Below, piece after piece: positions 6,805 through 16,263 of a stretch of 64,000 bases of DNA. The DNA lies in contig CARVLU010000001.1 in NCBI GenBank assembly GCA_949082785.1, positions 33,455 through 97,454 on the forward strand, written 5' to 3'. Position 1 is the stretch's first letter, and every line of letters begins with the position of its first letter. A model generated the notes under the pieces. That model saw only the letters and a list, made by a program, of their open reading frames with translations, made no database searches and was not told the origin of the DNA. A program made the translations under genes and the position numbers. Source of the DNA: an uncultured Alphaproteobacteria bacterium. Its GTDB lineage: Bacteria; Pseudomonadota; Alphaproteobacteria; Rs-D84.

Positions 6805-9528
6805 ATGAAGAAGATTCTGCTTTTTGTGCTGATTTCTGCGGGCTGGGTGACGTATGGTCACGCGGCGGTTCGTGATGGAACTGCCACCACGCGCGGCGCA
6901 ACGCAACAGCGGATTGCAACAACTGTTTCAAAAACTGATACCGCCACGGGGCGCGCGACAACAGCGCGGACGGCGGTCACACAAAACACGTTGCGTGCAA
7001 ATGCCGATACGCCCGCCGTAACATCACGCGCGGCAACATCCCCCGCGCGCAGTGCGACCACAACAACATCACGCGCCGCAACCGTTTCCCGTGCGGCGGC
7101 GTCCCGCGGCGCAACCGTCACCCCGTCACGTACCAATGGCGCCACCGTCCGAACCGCAATGCCGGCCGTCACCGCGCGCGCCGCCACCGACCAGACAATG
7201 GCCATTACTGAAACCCGCACCGGGGCGGCGTATGAACAATGCAAAAACGCGTATTTTACGTGCATGGACCAATTCTGCAAGTTAAAGAACGATGATTATC
7301 GCCGCTGTTCGTGCAGCAATCGCGTCTTTGATTTAACCGATGCCCGCGAAACCCTGCAAGATGCCGGGGAACAATTAACCGTATTTACAGAAAACCTGGA
7401 CGTTGTCGGTATGACCGCGGCCCAGGCCACCGCCATGCGCACCGCGTCCGAAGGGGAAAATGCCCTGACGGCGGATACGTCCGCATCCAAGGCTTTGTTA
7501 CAGGCCATCATGAATTCCATCCGCGGCGAAGACAGCACCGTTGGTGGCAAGTATTCAGATTTAAACAGTATTAATTTGTCGTTTGATACCACCAATGCGT
7601 TCGGGCTGACCGATGCGGGGGCGGCCATTGCGGCATATAACGGAACCAATTTGTACAACGCCGTTTACCCCCAGTGTCGCAATGCGGTTCGGGCCGATTG
7701 TAACGATGCGTCGTTACAGCGCGCGATTACGGCGTATCTGATGGCCGTGGAACAGGATTGTAATACCGTCCAAACTGCCATCACCACCCGGCAAAAGCAA
7801 ATGAAGTCCGCCGTCCGCGAAGGCAGTGCCATGTTGGACCTGGCGCGTGTTGAAAATCGCCAGAAACATAATTCAGACGACGTGACAACATGCTTGAACA
7901 ATGTGGAAGCCGCCGTGTTAAGCGAAGAAGTCTGTGGGGCGGGATATCACCGTTGCCTGGATAATGGGGAATTTATCGATATCAGTACCGGTGCCCCGAT
8001 TGCCGGCGTGGTCAATTTCTATGAATTACAGAATTTGTTGGTATTCAACCAGGATAAAGACGCCACGGACCAAAAACTGGCCCAGGTGCCGAACAACCGC
8101 ACATTTGTCCAGAATTTTGAAAAACGGGTCAAGAAGTTTGCCCAGCCCGCGTTGGATAAATGCGTGGAACAATCGGATTTCGTCTGGGAAGAATACCTGA
8201 ACAAGGCGATGTTGGACATCTTCTATGCGCAAAAGGCCAAGGTGTCAGAAATCAAACAGGGATGCTTTGATTTTGTGTCTGCGTGTTATATGAACGGGGA
8301 TGCCGCATTGACCGCCGCCATGAAAGAATTGGTGGGGGACGCCAGCATTGTCTTGCAACCGGACAAGGTTTCGCTGAATGCCGAAGTCTGCAAGGATTAC
8401 GTCCAATCATGTAACAATATGTTCGATAACAAAATTGTCGAAGAGTATATCAACAACCGTAACGAAACAGACACATTGACGGCATGCCGCGCGGTTGTAA
8501 AGCAATGCTTTGATAAATTTGGCGGGACGGGGTATGAAAACTTCTATTACCCGTACAGCGGTCTGTTCGCGGGCGGCGCGGCCCCCGATTGGTTCACGCT
8601 GTATGACGCGTCCAAGGATGCCGAATCCAAATGCAAAGATGACGGCACCGGTTGCGAATACGTGTCCCAGTGCGCCCAGCAGTTGGCCAAGATTGAATCA
8701 TGCAAAAAGAAAGAAACCGTGGAAAAGGCCTTTGGCGGGTTGGATTACATGCCGGTTAAGTTTGCTGGATCTGAATGGGTACTGGACGCGCAGTCGCCCA
8801 CCAAGAAATACGGTCTGGCGTCGAATAAGGTGTTCCATGAACGGTATCTGCGTCCGTCGGGTGTCGCAACAGAGGTGTATTATCAGATTATCGACAATCT
8901 GACGACCCAGTGCACCAACGTCCAGGGACGATTTGTTGAACCGCAGTTTGTTAAAACCAACCTGTACAAGGCGGATGATTTCTGTGTGTCCCAGTTTGAC
9001 GGGACCAAGGCTTACAGTTCCCTGGTCGGCCCATATGGCGTCAGCCAAGGGGAAAACATGTGCCCGCGTGATTATGCGCTGGGGGTGGATACGCAATCCT
9101 GGGGGGCATGTTTGTGCTGGGAAAATGGTGCACGGCGCAGCAAATGGGGCCAAAGTGTCAAATGTGTTGCGGCGTTGCCGGTCGAAACAATCGAAGAAGT
9201 TGACCCCAAAACCAACAAGCCCGTCACCACTTATGCCAATGATGCCAATTGCGTCGTGGTCAAGGATGGCAAACACATCTGGTCCGATTGGGCGAAAACA
9301 TGGACGGGGAAAATCGTGTACAGCCAGGAAATCGTCAAAGATAAAAAACAACCGCGTTCCGCCGACAGCTGGTGCACACAAACGTTGTTGTCCGATGGTG
9401 TCGATGGCCAGTCCAGCAATCAGGTCTGCCCGATTGATGTGTCCGGCAACCCGGGTCTGACGTCGCTGAAACAATGTCAAAAGGGTGGCACCCCAATGGC
9501 CGATTTACCCGAAGGTATGGAAAAATAA
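6805..9528 (+). CDS. Large secreted Ala/Thr- and Cys-rich protein
   Basis: 907 residues. A signal peptide (MKKILLFVLISAGWVTYGHA) is followed by ~110 residues of low-complexity Ala/Thr/Arg sequence (RAATSPARSATTTT type), then a long Cys-rich region with paired Cys blocks such as YEQCKNAYFTCMDQFC and CKDYVQSCNNMF. It is likely exported to the periplasm or surface and disulfide-bonded. The 416-aa protein at 49093 has similar Cys blocks (KIYKCLSDYC). The start is the ATG just before the signal peptide. No named family recognised. Confidence 0.75.
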   Translation: MKKILLFVLISAGWVTYGHAAVRDGTATTRGATQQRIATTVSKTDTATGRATTARTAVTQNTLRANADTPAVTSRAATSPARSATTTTSRAATVSRAAASRGATVTPSRTNGATVRTAMPAVTARAATDQTMAITETRTGAAYEQCKNAYFTCMDQFCKLKNDDYRRCSCSNRVFDLTDARETLQDAGEQLTVFTENLDVVGMTAAQATAMRTASEGENALTADTSASKALLQAIMNSIRGEDSTVGGKYSDLNSINLSFDTTNAFGLTDAGAAIAAYNGTNLYNAVYPQCRNAVRADCNDASLQRAITAYLMAVEQDCNTVQTAITTRQKQMKSAVREGSAMLDLARVENRQKHNSDDVTTCLNNVEAAVLSEEVCGAGYHRCLDNGEFIDISTGAPIAGVVNFYELQNLLVFNQDKDATDQKLAQVPNNRTFVQNFEKRVKKFAQPALDKCVEQSDFVWEEYLNKAMLDIFYAQKAKVSEIKQGCFDFVSACYMNGDAALTAAMKELVGDASIVLQPDKVSLNAEVCKDYVQSCNNMFDNKIVEEYINNRNETDTLTACRAVVKQCFDKFGGTGYENFYYPYSGLFAGGAAPDWFTLYDASKDAESKCKDDGTGCEYVSQCAQQLAKIESCKKKETVEKAFGGLDYMPVKFAGSEWVLDAQSPTKKYGLASNKVFHERYLRPSGVATEVYYQIIDNLTTQCTNVQGRFVEPQFVKTNLYKADDFCVSQFDGTKAYSSLVGPYGVSQGENMCPRDYALGVDTQSWGACLCWENGARRSKWGQSVKCVAALPVETIEEVDPKTNKPVTTYANDANCVVVKDGKHIWSDWAKTWTGKIVYSQEIVKDKKQPRSADSWCTQTLLSDGVDGQSSNQVCPIDVSGNPGLTSLKQCQKGGTPMADLPEGMEK

Positions 9529-9529
9529 T

Positions 9530-9556
9530 CCCGGTCCCCACCGGGATTTTATTTTA
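9530..9556 (+). terminator. Intrinsic terminator
   Basis: CCCGGT-CCCC-ACCGGG followed by ATTTTATTTTA, directly after the stop of the large secreted protein. Confidence 0.85.
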
Positions 9557-9570
9557 TTGGTTCAATGTTT

Positions 9571-9600
9571 CTGGATTGCCACGTGGCGAAGCAATCGGGT
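9571..9600 (+). repeat. Partial copy of the CTGGATTGCCACG dispersed repeat
   Basis: CTGGATTGCCACGTGGCGAA matches one arm of repeats near 29312 and 50409. It lies immediately downstream of a terminator, as the other copies do. Confidence 0.55.
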
Positions 9601-9635
9601 AAAAAATCCATGTTGCCCGCACCGCCGCGCACCCC

Positions 9636-9773
9636 GCGGAAATCCGCCGCGTGGCCCACAGCTGTTTGTTGCCGTCGCCCGGCGGGTCGTGCATTATGTA
9701 TGCCCCGGCCGAAACAGATTACAATGACGCCAACGGAACATATGTCTTTGAACAGGTGTGTTTGTTAACGTAA
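9636..9773 (+). pseudogene. C-terminal remnant of a TQCY-P type Cys-rich secreted protein
   Basis: The frame ending at TAA 9771 reads SCIMYAPAETDYNDANGTY and ends VFEQVCLLT. This matches the C-terminal signature shared by the window's small Cys-rich secreted proteins (QCY.P...F.D.SG.Y...C.Y). No start, signal peptide or upstream Cys repeats remain, so it is read as a decayed gene end. It sits between the 6805 gene and lpxB. Confidence 0.45.
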
Positions 9774-9787
9774 TTGCCGGGGCGCAA

Positions 9788-9814
9788 AACAAAAAATCCC
9801 CCGGATGGGGGATT
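9788..9814 (-). terminator. Intrinsic terminator of lpxA-lpxB
   Basis: On the minus strand CCCCC-ATC-GGGGG-type hairpin followed by ATTTTTTG, directly after the lpxB stop. Confidence 0.8.
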
Positions 9815-9816
9815 GG

Positions 9817-10959
9817 TTATGCGTGGGGGGAAATTTCCCGGCGCAGATTATCCGCAATCAATTGCGCGGCGTTGGCATCGCGGTGCCATAATTTATCCGC
9901 CGCGGTCAAATCGGCAATTATATCACGACGCCGCGCCGGCAAAGATAATTGACGCACGCATTCCAAGATATTTTCACCCGTCGCCGCCGGCCCCAGTAAT
10001 TCGGGGTACACACATTTGTTCAACAAAATATTAACCAGCGACACCCATTTGACGCGAATAACCCGTCGGGCCAGCCACATCGTTATCGGGTTCATCTTGT
10101 AAATAACAATTGTTGGAATATGCAAAATCGCCAGTTCCGCCGACACGGTCCCACTGGCCACGATGGCAATATATGTCCGGGCATAGATGTCATAGCGGTC
10201 CGCCGACGGCACCAGTTCGGGCTTAATCGGCCAATCCTGGGTCTGGGCGCGGACAAAATCCGCCGTTGTTTCGACGGTCGGGATAACAAATTTGTAATCA
10301 CGATAACCGCATGACACCAACATTTCAACCGCACTGCGGAATACCGGCATCAGTTTTTTTACCTCACTCATGCGGCTGCCGGGGACCAGGGTTATGATTT
10401 TTTCATCGTTTTTGCGGGCGGCGATGCGACGATATTTATCCATCCCATCGGCAATCGGATGGCCCACCGCCACCGTGTCCAGGCCGTATTTTGTAAAATA
10501 TGGCCGTTCAAAATCAAAAAATGCGTACAGTTTATCAAATGTCGCCGCGTATTTTTTTGCGCGCCCCGGGCGCCACGCCCAAACCTGGGGGGCGACAACA
10601 TGATGGAATTTCAATCCGCCGGCAATTAATTCGCGCCCACTGGGCGATTTACGCAAAGATTTAATAACACCGCGGGCAAATCCGGGGGCGTCAATGGTCA
10701 CAACAATATCAGGGCGCGCCGCGATGATGGCGTCGGCGGTTTCGCGGATGCGCGCGGTCAGTGTTTTTGCATGGGCCACCACTTCGGCCACGCCCATAAC
10801 CGCAATATCAGAAATCGGGAACAGCGGTTTTAACCCCGCCGCGGCCATGTTTTCGCCGCCCATGCCGACAAATTCAACATCCGGCATTTCGCGCATGATT
10901 TTTGCGCCCAAAACGTCGCCGGAAACTTCGCCCGCAATGATAAAGATTTTTTGTGACAT
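9817..10959 (-). CDS. lpxB: Lipid-A-disaccharide synthase
   Basis: 380 residues, normal for LpxB. It condenses UDP-diacylglucosamine with lipid X to make the lipid A disaccharide at the inner membrane. Hallmarks are IIAGEVSGDVLGAKIM at the N-terminus, FVGMGGENM, ISDIAVMGVAEV, and VPGSRMSEVKKLMPVF before the nucleotide-binding half. It starts 9 bp after lpxA on the same strand, so the two are co-transcribed. Confidence 0.95.
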   Translation of the reverse strand: MSQKIFIIAGEVSGDVLGAKIMREMPDVEFVGMGGENMAAAGLKPLFPISDIAVMGVAEVVAHAKTLTARIRETADAIIAARPDIVVTIDAPGFARGVIKSLRKSPSGRELIAGGLKFHHVVAPQVWAWRPGRAKKYAATFDKLYAFFDFERPYFTKYGLDTVAVGHPIADGMDKYRRIAARKNDEKIITLVPGSRMSEVKKLMPVFRSAVEMLVSCGYRDYKFVIPTVETTADFVRAQTQDWPIKPELVPSADRYDIYARTYIAIVASGTVSAELAILHIPTIVIYKMNPITMWLARRVIRVKWVSLVNILLNKCVYPELLGPAATGENILECVRQLSLPARRRDIIADLTAADKLWHRDANAAQLIADNLRREISPHA

Positions 10960-10968
10960 AGCGTTTGC

Positions 10969-11763
10969 TTATTCCGCCGCGTTGCTGGTGCCGATGCCAC
11001 GCTTGGACCGGTTTTCGATGAAATCGATGGCGTCCATGGCGTATTTGTTGTTTTTGACTTCCTTGCGCACCTTGGCCAGGCGTTCGGCCGCCGTGCCGTC
11101 TGTGCCGCGAAATACCGCGGAATAAACGCTGTGGATGGCGTGCATATCTTCGTTCGTGAAACCATGACGCATCAGACCCACGCGGTTAATCGTGCGATAT
11201 ATGGCGCGCGGCCCTTCGTAAATGGCATAGGGTAACACGTCGTTGCCAACGCCCGACATGCCGCCGATAAATGCGTTGCGGCCAATGCGCGCAAATTGCA
11301 ATACGGCCACACCACCGGATAAAATGGCATTGTCTTCGATTTCGACGTGTCCGGCAATCTGTACCAGGTTGGACATCACGACGCCGTTGCCAACCTTGCA
11401 ATCATGGCCGACGTGGGCGTTCACCATAATCTGGCAATCGTCGCCGATAACCGTGCCATCGGATGCGGGTGTGCCCGAATGAATGGTGACGTATTCGCGA
11501 ATGCGGCACCGTTTGCCAATGCGCAGACCGGTCATGGTGGATTCATCCTGCCATTTTAAATCCTGGCTCATCACGCCCAAAACGGCAAAGGGATAAACAA
11601 TGGAATCGTCGCCGATGGATGTCTTGCCATCGATGACGACGTTGGACACCAATTCAACGCGGTCGCCCAAGACAACGTTTGGCCCAATAATGCAAAAAGG
11701 TCCAATTTTACAATCGGCGCCCAAAACGGCGCCTTCGTGAACAATCGCGGTTGGATGTATCAT
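10969..11763 (-). CDS. lpxA: Acyl-ACP--UDP-N-acetylglucosamine O-acyltransferase
   Basis: 264 residues, typical LpxA. It performs the first acylation of lipid A biosynthesis as a cytosolic trimer. The N-terminal two-thirds is a left-handed beta-helix of hexapeptide repeats (MIHPTAIVHEGAVLGADCKI onward) with the catalytic-His region NAHVGHDCKVG. The helical C-terminal domain starts near YRTINRVGLMRHG. It heads the lpxA-lpxB unit, so the cell makes lipid A. Confidence 0.95.
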   Translation of the reverse strand: MIHPTAIVHEGAVLGADCKIGPFCIIGPNVVLGDRVELVSNVVIDGKTSIGDDSIVYPFAVLGVMSQDLKWQDESTMTGLRIGKRCRIREYVTIHSGTPASDGTVIGDDCQIMVNAHVGHDCKVGNGVVMSNLVQIAGHVEIEDNAILSGGVAVLQFARIGRNAFIGGMSGVGNDVLPYAIYEGPRAIYRTINRVGLMRHGFTNEDMHAIHSVYSAVFRGTDGTAAERLAKVRKEVKNNKYAMDAIDFIENRSKRGIGTSNAAE

Positions 11764-11854
11764 TTTGTGGCTCGCTTTTATAATAATATAAGATTAATAT
11801 CGCCCAAATAATACAACACAACCGCGATGATTGGTATTAAATAAATATAACGAA

Positions 11855-12868
11855 TTATAACAAGAATTTGCTGTCCGCCCACGTGCGCCCCAGACCATCG
11901 CGCGGCCAGATTAAGACCCCCAGTGCTGCGATAACCGGCATCACTGTCAGCGCCCCAAACGTCATCAGTGCCACCGCCCAGATTTTGTCAGCCACGCCGT
12001 TTGGGACGCGCGCGGCGTGCCAGATGGACAGTGCATACATCACAAACAGTGTCCCCATCAGTCCCGCGAACACCGGCACGGATTCAGTCAGCGCGAACAG
12101 CACCAATGCAAAGCACGCGACAAAGCGCATCATCCATTTTAATTTAACAAACGCGCTGTTGTGAATGCGGCCGCGCGCCGGGATATTGCGCAGCGCCAGT
12201 GTCGCCACCGCCGCCGCCCCCGTCAGCACCAGCCACCCCAGATGGGCCACCGTCAGATTGCCCAACTGGCCAAAGCGGAAATATTCCGGCTGCATCAACA
12301 TGGCGGTTGTGACCGTAATCATTATAACGCTGGCGATGGATAGGGGCGCGAAACTGGGGCGCATCATGCGGCCGACGATAAATCCGCACACGAATGCCGC
12401 CCCCTGCATCAGGGTCCCCCACCACGTCGGCCAACCCGACAACGCCACTGCCGCCACAATCGCCAACGCGGCGCCAATGGTCCAGATTTTTTTACCGCGC
12501 GCGCTGTGCGGCCATGTCAATTTGGGGATGGAAACGCCCCGCATTTGGCGCGTAATTGTCGCCGCTGTGACGAAAATCACCGTTGCCATGACATAGGGCA
12601 GTGTGGACGCCGCATCCCGCAGAACACCATAATTTCCGCCCATAACCACCAGCCACACCAGAATCATCGCCATGGTGATTGTGGCCATGCGCGCATTGAT
12701 TTTGGCCGCATTCCACCCCAGACGGTTCACGATTGCATCCCGGCACAACCACACCAGCGCCAGCAATGGCAACATCAATATTCCCGTCCAAAAGAAAGCC
12801 GGTCCCGCCAATGCCGCGTTGTTAAAACTGCTGACGGCGCTTTGCACAACAACCATATCATTAAACAT
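11855..12868 (-). CDS. Multi-pass inner-membrane protein, unknown
   Basis: 337 residues from ATG 12868 (open further upstream, but that extension has no membrane character and overlaps the divergent methyltransferase gene). About nine to ten hydrophobic segments, for example FFWTGILMLPLLALVWLC and ATITMAMILVWLVVMG. No signature residues recognised. It is divergent from the methyltransferase gene at 12908. Confidence 0.6.
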   Translation of the reverse strand: MFNDMVVVQSAVSSFNNAALAGPAFFWTGILMLPLLALVWLCRDAIVNRLGWNAAKINARMATITMAMILVWLVVMGGNYGVLRDAASTLPYVMATVIFVTAATITRQMRGVSIPKLTWPHSARGKKIWTIGAALAIVAAVALSGWPTWWGTLMQGAAFVCGFIVGRMMRPSFAPLSIASVIMITVTTAMLMQPEYFRFGQLGNLTVAHLGWLVLTGAAAVATLALRNIPARGRIHNSAFVKLKWMMRFVACFALVLFALTESVPVFAGLMGTLFVMYALSIWHAARVPNGVADKIWAVALMTFGALTVMPVIAALGVLIWPRDGLGRTWADSKFLL

Positions 12869-12907
12869 CTGTCTTGCCTTTTGATTTTGATGAATTATTA
12901 TATAGCC

Positions 12908-13594
12908 ATGTCGCAAAAACAAGATATTTTTACCCTGATGGGGGGGCGCGTCCAGATAAATCGCGGTCGATACAACCCCACATCGGATGCGGTTTGGTTG
13001 GCCGCATTTGCCGACGCACCCGCCAGAACGGTCCTGGACGTTGGGGTGGGGACGGGGGGCGTCGCGTTGTGTATGATGGCGCATCGGCCATCAATTCAGA
13101 TGACGGGGATTGATATTTCGCGCGACATGTTGGATGAATGCGGTCGAAATGCGGCGTTGAACCGGCGGGATATTGAATTAATCGAAACTGATATTCTGAC
13201 CTGGAAAACGGACCGCACATTTGATTTGGTTGTTACCAACCCGCCTTATTTCAAGGGCACACCCGCCCATCATAACGCCCATCACAATGTTGACTTGACC
13301 GCATGGACGCGCGCATGTGTTAAACGTGTGCGGCCAATGGGGACATTTTGCACCATTGTTGATGCGGCGGTGGCGGATGAAATTATCTGTGCGTTGCGGG
13401 GGCGTTGCGGGGACATCACGGTTTTCCCGCTGTTTGGGGGGCGGCGCGTGGCGGAACGCGCACTTATCCGGGCAAAATTGGGCGCGCGTGGTGGAATGGG
13501 CCTGTATTCCGGGGCATCCATGAACTTTGAACCGGTGTTGCGTGACGGCTTGACTATTGACGCGGCATTGGCTACACTTCTATCCAAATGTTAA
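12908..13594 (+). CDS. TrmN6-like N6-adenine methyltransferase
   Basis: 228-residue class I SAM methyltransferase: SAM motif VLDVGVGTGGVALCM (about residues 43-57), acidic loop GIDIS, and catalytic VVTNPPYFKG (about 108-117), as in enzymes that methylate A37 of tRNA1(Val). The N-terminal FTLMGGRVQINRG is typical of that family. The start could also be ATG 12890. It overlaps the next gene by 7 bp. Confidence 0.8.
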   Translation: MSQKQDIFTLMGGRVQINRGRYNPTSDAVWLAAFADAPARTVLDVGVGTGGVALCMMAHRPSIQMTGIDISRDMLDECGRNAALNRRDIELIETDILTWKTDRTFDLVVTNPPYFKGTPAHHNAHHNVDLTAWTRACVKRVRPMGTFCTIVDAAVADEIICALRGRCGDITVFPLFGGRRVAERALIRAKLGARGGMGLYSGASMNFEPVLRDGLTIDAALATLLSKC

Positions 13595-14865
13595 ACTTTA
13601 TTACACGATATTTTTCATCCCTGTGGTCTTTGATAACGTCGCCGGTGCGCGCGATTTGGCGTTTGATTGTGCGGATTTTCCCGCCCCGCGAATTCACCGT
13701 TATGGATACGCCGCGTGGGAATGTGTACACTTATGAACAAAGCAGTTTTTGGCGCTTTACCAAGTTTTGCGGCAAATTGGGGCTGATTATCTGGGCGACA
13801 TGGTCAACATATGTGTTCGTGTATCATCGGCCGCTGTTGCAAAAGCGCACCCAGCAATTGGAAGAAGCGCGCACCCTGCACACCCGGCAGATGAGTGATT
13901 TGATGACGTACCTGAAAAAGTACAACGAATTAACGCGCAGTCTGAACCTGATAGATGACAAGGTGTTAAATGCCAAAAAATTGACCGATGCCGAAAAGAA
14001 ATCCCTGATGGACCAACGTTTAAAGACATGGGGGGAATTGGATTTCTTGCAAAACCGGCTGACGGAAATGTTCACCAACGAAGATTACACCGCCGAATAC
14101 CAGAAACTGTCCGAATTGTCGGCCGAATTCGAATTGACCCGCGCGGAAAACGAAGAACTGAAAAAGCGCAACCAGCAAATCACCACGGCGATGTTTGAAA
14201 TTGCCGACGCCGATGCCCAGATTGTGGACATGGTCACCCAATTGACGGCGGACAAGACAGAAGAACTGCGCAAGAATATTAAAAAGATTAATGGGACAAT
14301 CGCGCCGCTGGGGCTGGGGGAAAGCAAACTGGTCGCCAGTGCCAACCGATATGCGAACCCGATTGTCGGCGCCGCGTTCAGCCCCCTGGACATGGACAAA
14401 GAATTGGACCCCAAGTATCAGAAATTGGCCGACGGGTTGGAATTGTGGCATGGATTGGCGCGTTTGAATACGGTGTTGCCGATTGGGGCGCCGGTGGCCA
14501 AGATGCGCATTACATCCAATTACGGTATGCGCAACGACCCGTTTGATGGCAAGCCAAAGCGTCATCGTGGCATTGATTTTGCCGGTAAAATCGGTACGGA
14601 ATTATATGCAGTGGCCCCGGGACGTGTCGTGTCGGCGGGTGAACGCGTCGGATACGGCACCACGGTAGAGGTTGACCATGGCCTGGGCTTTTCGACATTA
14701 TACGCCCATTTGTCCCAAATCACGGTGTCGCGTGGGGACTGGGTCCGGCCGGGCACGGTTGTGGGGCTGGGCGGTTCATCCGGTCGGTCAACCGGGCCGC
14801 ATCTGCATTATGAAATCAGATACAAAGGCGTTCCGTTCGACCCAACAAAATTCGTAAAGGAATAA
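13588..14865 (+). CDS. M23-family peptidoglycan endopeptidase, membrane-anchored
   Basis: 425 residues: a cytoplasmic N-terminal stretch, one membrane segment (LGLIIWATWSTYVFVY, about residues 70-86), a long coiled coil (about 90-230), and a C-terminal LytM domain with the zinc ligands in HRGIDFAG and HLHYEI. It would cut peptide cross-links in the cell wall. The next gene is a bactofilin 5 bp away, a pairing known to control cell shape or stalk/curvature in several bacteria, with the bactofilin localising the peptidase. Confidence 0.9.
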   Translation: MLNFITRYFSSLWSLITSPVRAIWRLIVRIFPPREFTVMDTPRGNVYTYEQSSFWRFTKFCGKLGLIIWATWSTYVFVYHRPLLQKRTQQLEEARTLHTRQMSDLMTYLKKYNELTRSLNLIDDKVLNAKKLTDAEKKSLMDQRLKTWGELDFLQNRLTEMFTNEDYTAEYQKLSELSAEFELTRAENEELKKRNQQITTAMFEIADADAQIVDMVTQLTADKTEELRKNIKKINGTIAPLGLGESKLVASANRYANPIVGAAFSPLDMDKELDPKYQKLADGLELWHGLARLNTVLPIGAPVAKMRITSNYGMRNDPFDGKPKRHRGIDFAGKIGTELYAVAPGRVVSAGERVGYGTTVEVDHGLGFSTLYAHLSQITVSRGDWVRPGTVVGLGGSSGRSTGPHLHYEIRYKGVPFDPTKFVKE

Positions 14866-14870
14866 TAAAA

Positions 14871-15215
14871 ATGCAGGCATTTACAAACGCACATGAAAAA
14901 CGGTCCCCGACGGTTATCGGCGCGGGATGCAAATTGACGGGCGACATCAAAACCGACCACACCGTCCAGATTCACGGCGAAGTGTTGGGGTCGATTGTGG
15001 CCGAAACCGTCGTTATCGGGCGCGGTGGTCGCGTTGTGGGTAAAATCACGGCAACCAACCTGTTCTTGCACGGCAGTTTGGACGGCCCCGCCACCGTCAG
15101 CACCGCAAACGTTTTCAGCAATGCCCAAATGGTCGGGACATTGTCATATCATACGTTGAATATTACCGGCAACACCGGCTTGGAATGCAAATTGGCAAAA
15201 CGAAAGGATAAATAG
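14871..15215 (+). CDS. Bactofilin
   Basis: 114 residues with the bactofilin core: VIGAGCKLTGDIKTDHTVQI, then repeated hydrophobic turns (VAETVVIGRGGRVVG) forming a short beta-helix, with loose charged ends. It polymerises into cytoskeletal filaments at the inner membrane. It lies directly after the M23 endopeptidase in the same transcript. Confidence 0.9.
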   Translation: MQAFTNAHEKRSPTVIGAGCKLTGDIKTDHTVQIHGEVLGSIVAETVVIGRGGRVVGKITATNLFLHGSLDGPATVSTANVFSNAQMVGTLSYHTLNITGNTGLECKLAKRKDK

Positions 15216-15217
15216 AA

Positions 15218-15664
15218 ATGAACAAAAACGTGTCCAAAGTCTTTCTGGCATCTGACCACCGCGGGGCGGGGCTGAAATTATATTTGATTGAAATGTTGAC
15301 CGCCGCCGGGTACAGCGTGGTTAATCTGGGGGTGGATGACCCGAATACAATGGTCGATTATCCCGATGTTGCCAAAAACTTGGCCGATGCGATGGCCGAT
15401 GACCCGCGGGCGCGTGGTATTTTGATTTGCGGCACGGGGGCGGGTGTGATGATTGCCGCCAACCGGTATAAACATATTCGCGCGTCGCGCTGTGACCGCC
15501 CGGAACAGGCCCGCGATGACAGATTTCATGATGATATCAACGTTTTGGCGCTGGCCGCGGATGACATTGATATTGAAATGGCGTTTATCTGCGCGCAAAC
15601 CTTTCTGGACAGCCCGTTTGATAACATCGAACGCCGGGTCCGTCGGATTGAAAAGATTTCATAA
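15218..15664 (+). CDS. rpiB: Ribose-5-phosphate isomerase B
   Basis: 148 residues. Interconverts ribose-5-P and ribulose-5-P in the pentose phosphate pathway. Motifs: LASDHRGAGLK, DYPDVAKNLA, CGTGAGVMIAANRYK (catalytic Cys and phosphate loop), and RDDRFHDDINVLALA. It starts 2 bp after the bactofilin stop, last gene of the run. Confidence 0.95.
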   Translation: MNKNVSKVFLASDHRGAGLKLYLIEMLTAAGYSVVNLGVDDPNTMVDYPDVAKNLADAMADDPRARGILICGTGAGVMIAANRYKHIRASRCDRPEQARDDRFHDDINVLALAADDIDIEMAFICAQTFLDSPFDNIERRVRRIEKIS

Positions 15665-15669
15665 AAAAT

Positions 15670-15692
15670 GCCCCGTTTGGGGCGTTTTTTTA
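15670..15692 (+). terminator. Intrinsic terminator after rpiB
   Basis: GCCCC-GTTT-GGGGC followed by GTTTTTTT, overlapping the end of the convergent Cys-rich gene. Confidence 0.85.
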
Positions 15693-16205
15693 ATTGGCGG
15701 TGGCACTGGCACTGTAATGACAATTCTGGGTAAATTCGAATTGGCCGGAATCATCACCGTATTCGCATGGGGTTTGGACCACGCCATTGTCCAGCGATAA
15801 ATATTGCTGGGGCATGTAACATGTTTCAATGGCTCTGCGGTCGGATGCGTCGGCGGTGCTTGTTGACGATGTGGCGCAACGACTGTTGCTGGGTGTGAAA
15901 TTGCTGGGTTCTGGACACTGGGCGCACCCAGACGGGGTGGGATAATACCCCCGGGTGCAAACGGTCGTGGAAGTTTCCGGGACACATTTCCCTTGGTCGG
16001 CATCCCAAACCTGACCGTCGGGGCATATGTAGACTTCGCCGCCGGTGCCGAAACAACATTTTACGTTATAATAACATGTCCCCCGACATTCGGTTTGGGT
16101 ACCGTCGGTGCAACAATAACAATCCGCACATGCCGGATAGCTGGTGGTTGTTGCCGATGCGCCACTGGTTATTGTGGTCATTAAACCAACGATTGGATTC
16201 GGCAT
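15690..16205 (-). CDS. Cys-rich secreted-type protein
   Basis: 171 residues, very Cys-rich (CADCYCCTDG, CYYNVKCCFG, CTRGYYPTPSGCAQCPEP), ending with the family-like C-terminus ETCYMPQQ...CEYGDDSGQFEFTQNC. Unlike its relatives the start MPNPIVGLMTT gives no convincing signal peptide. The in-frame sequence upstream meets a stop within ~20 codons, so the N-terminus may be mis-set or damaged. Function unknown. Confidence 0.6.
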   Translation of the reverse strand: MPNPIVGLMTTITSGASATTTSYPACADCYCCTDGTQTECRGTCYYNVKCCFGTGGEVYICPDGQVWDADQGKCVPETSTTVCTRGYYPTPSGCAQCPEPSNFTPSNSRCATSSTSTADASDRRAIETCYMPQQYLSLDNGVVQTPCEYGDDSGQFEFTQNCHYSASATAN

Positions 16206-16263
16206 AAAATCATAAACAACAGGGGGCAGAAAATGGGGATTTTTTCAAAAACGCGAACGGGGA

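Noticed and set aside
8698..9480. 260-aa minus-strand ORF inside the 6805 gene
   Set aside because: Mirror of the codon-biased sense gene; the sense frame carries the signal peptide and Cys pattern.
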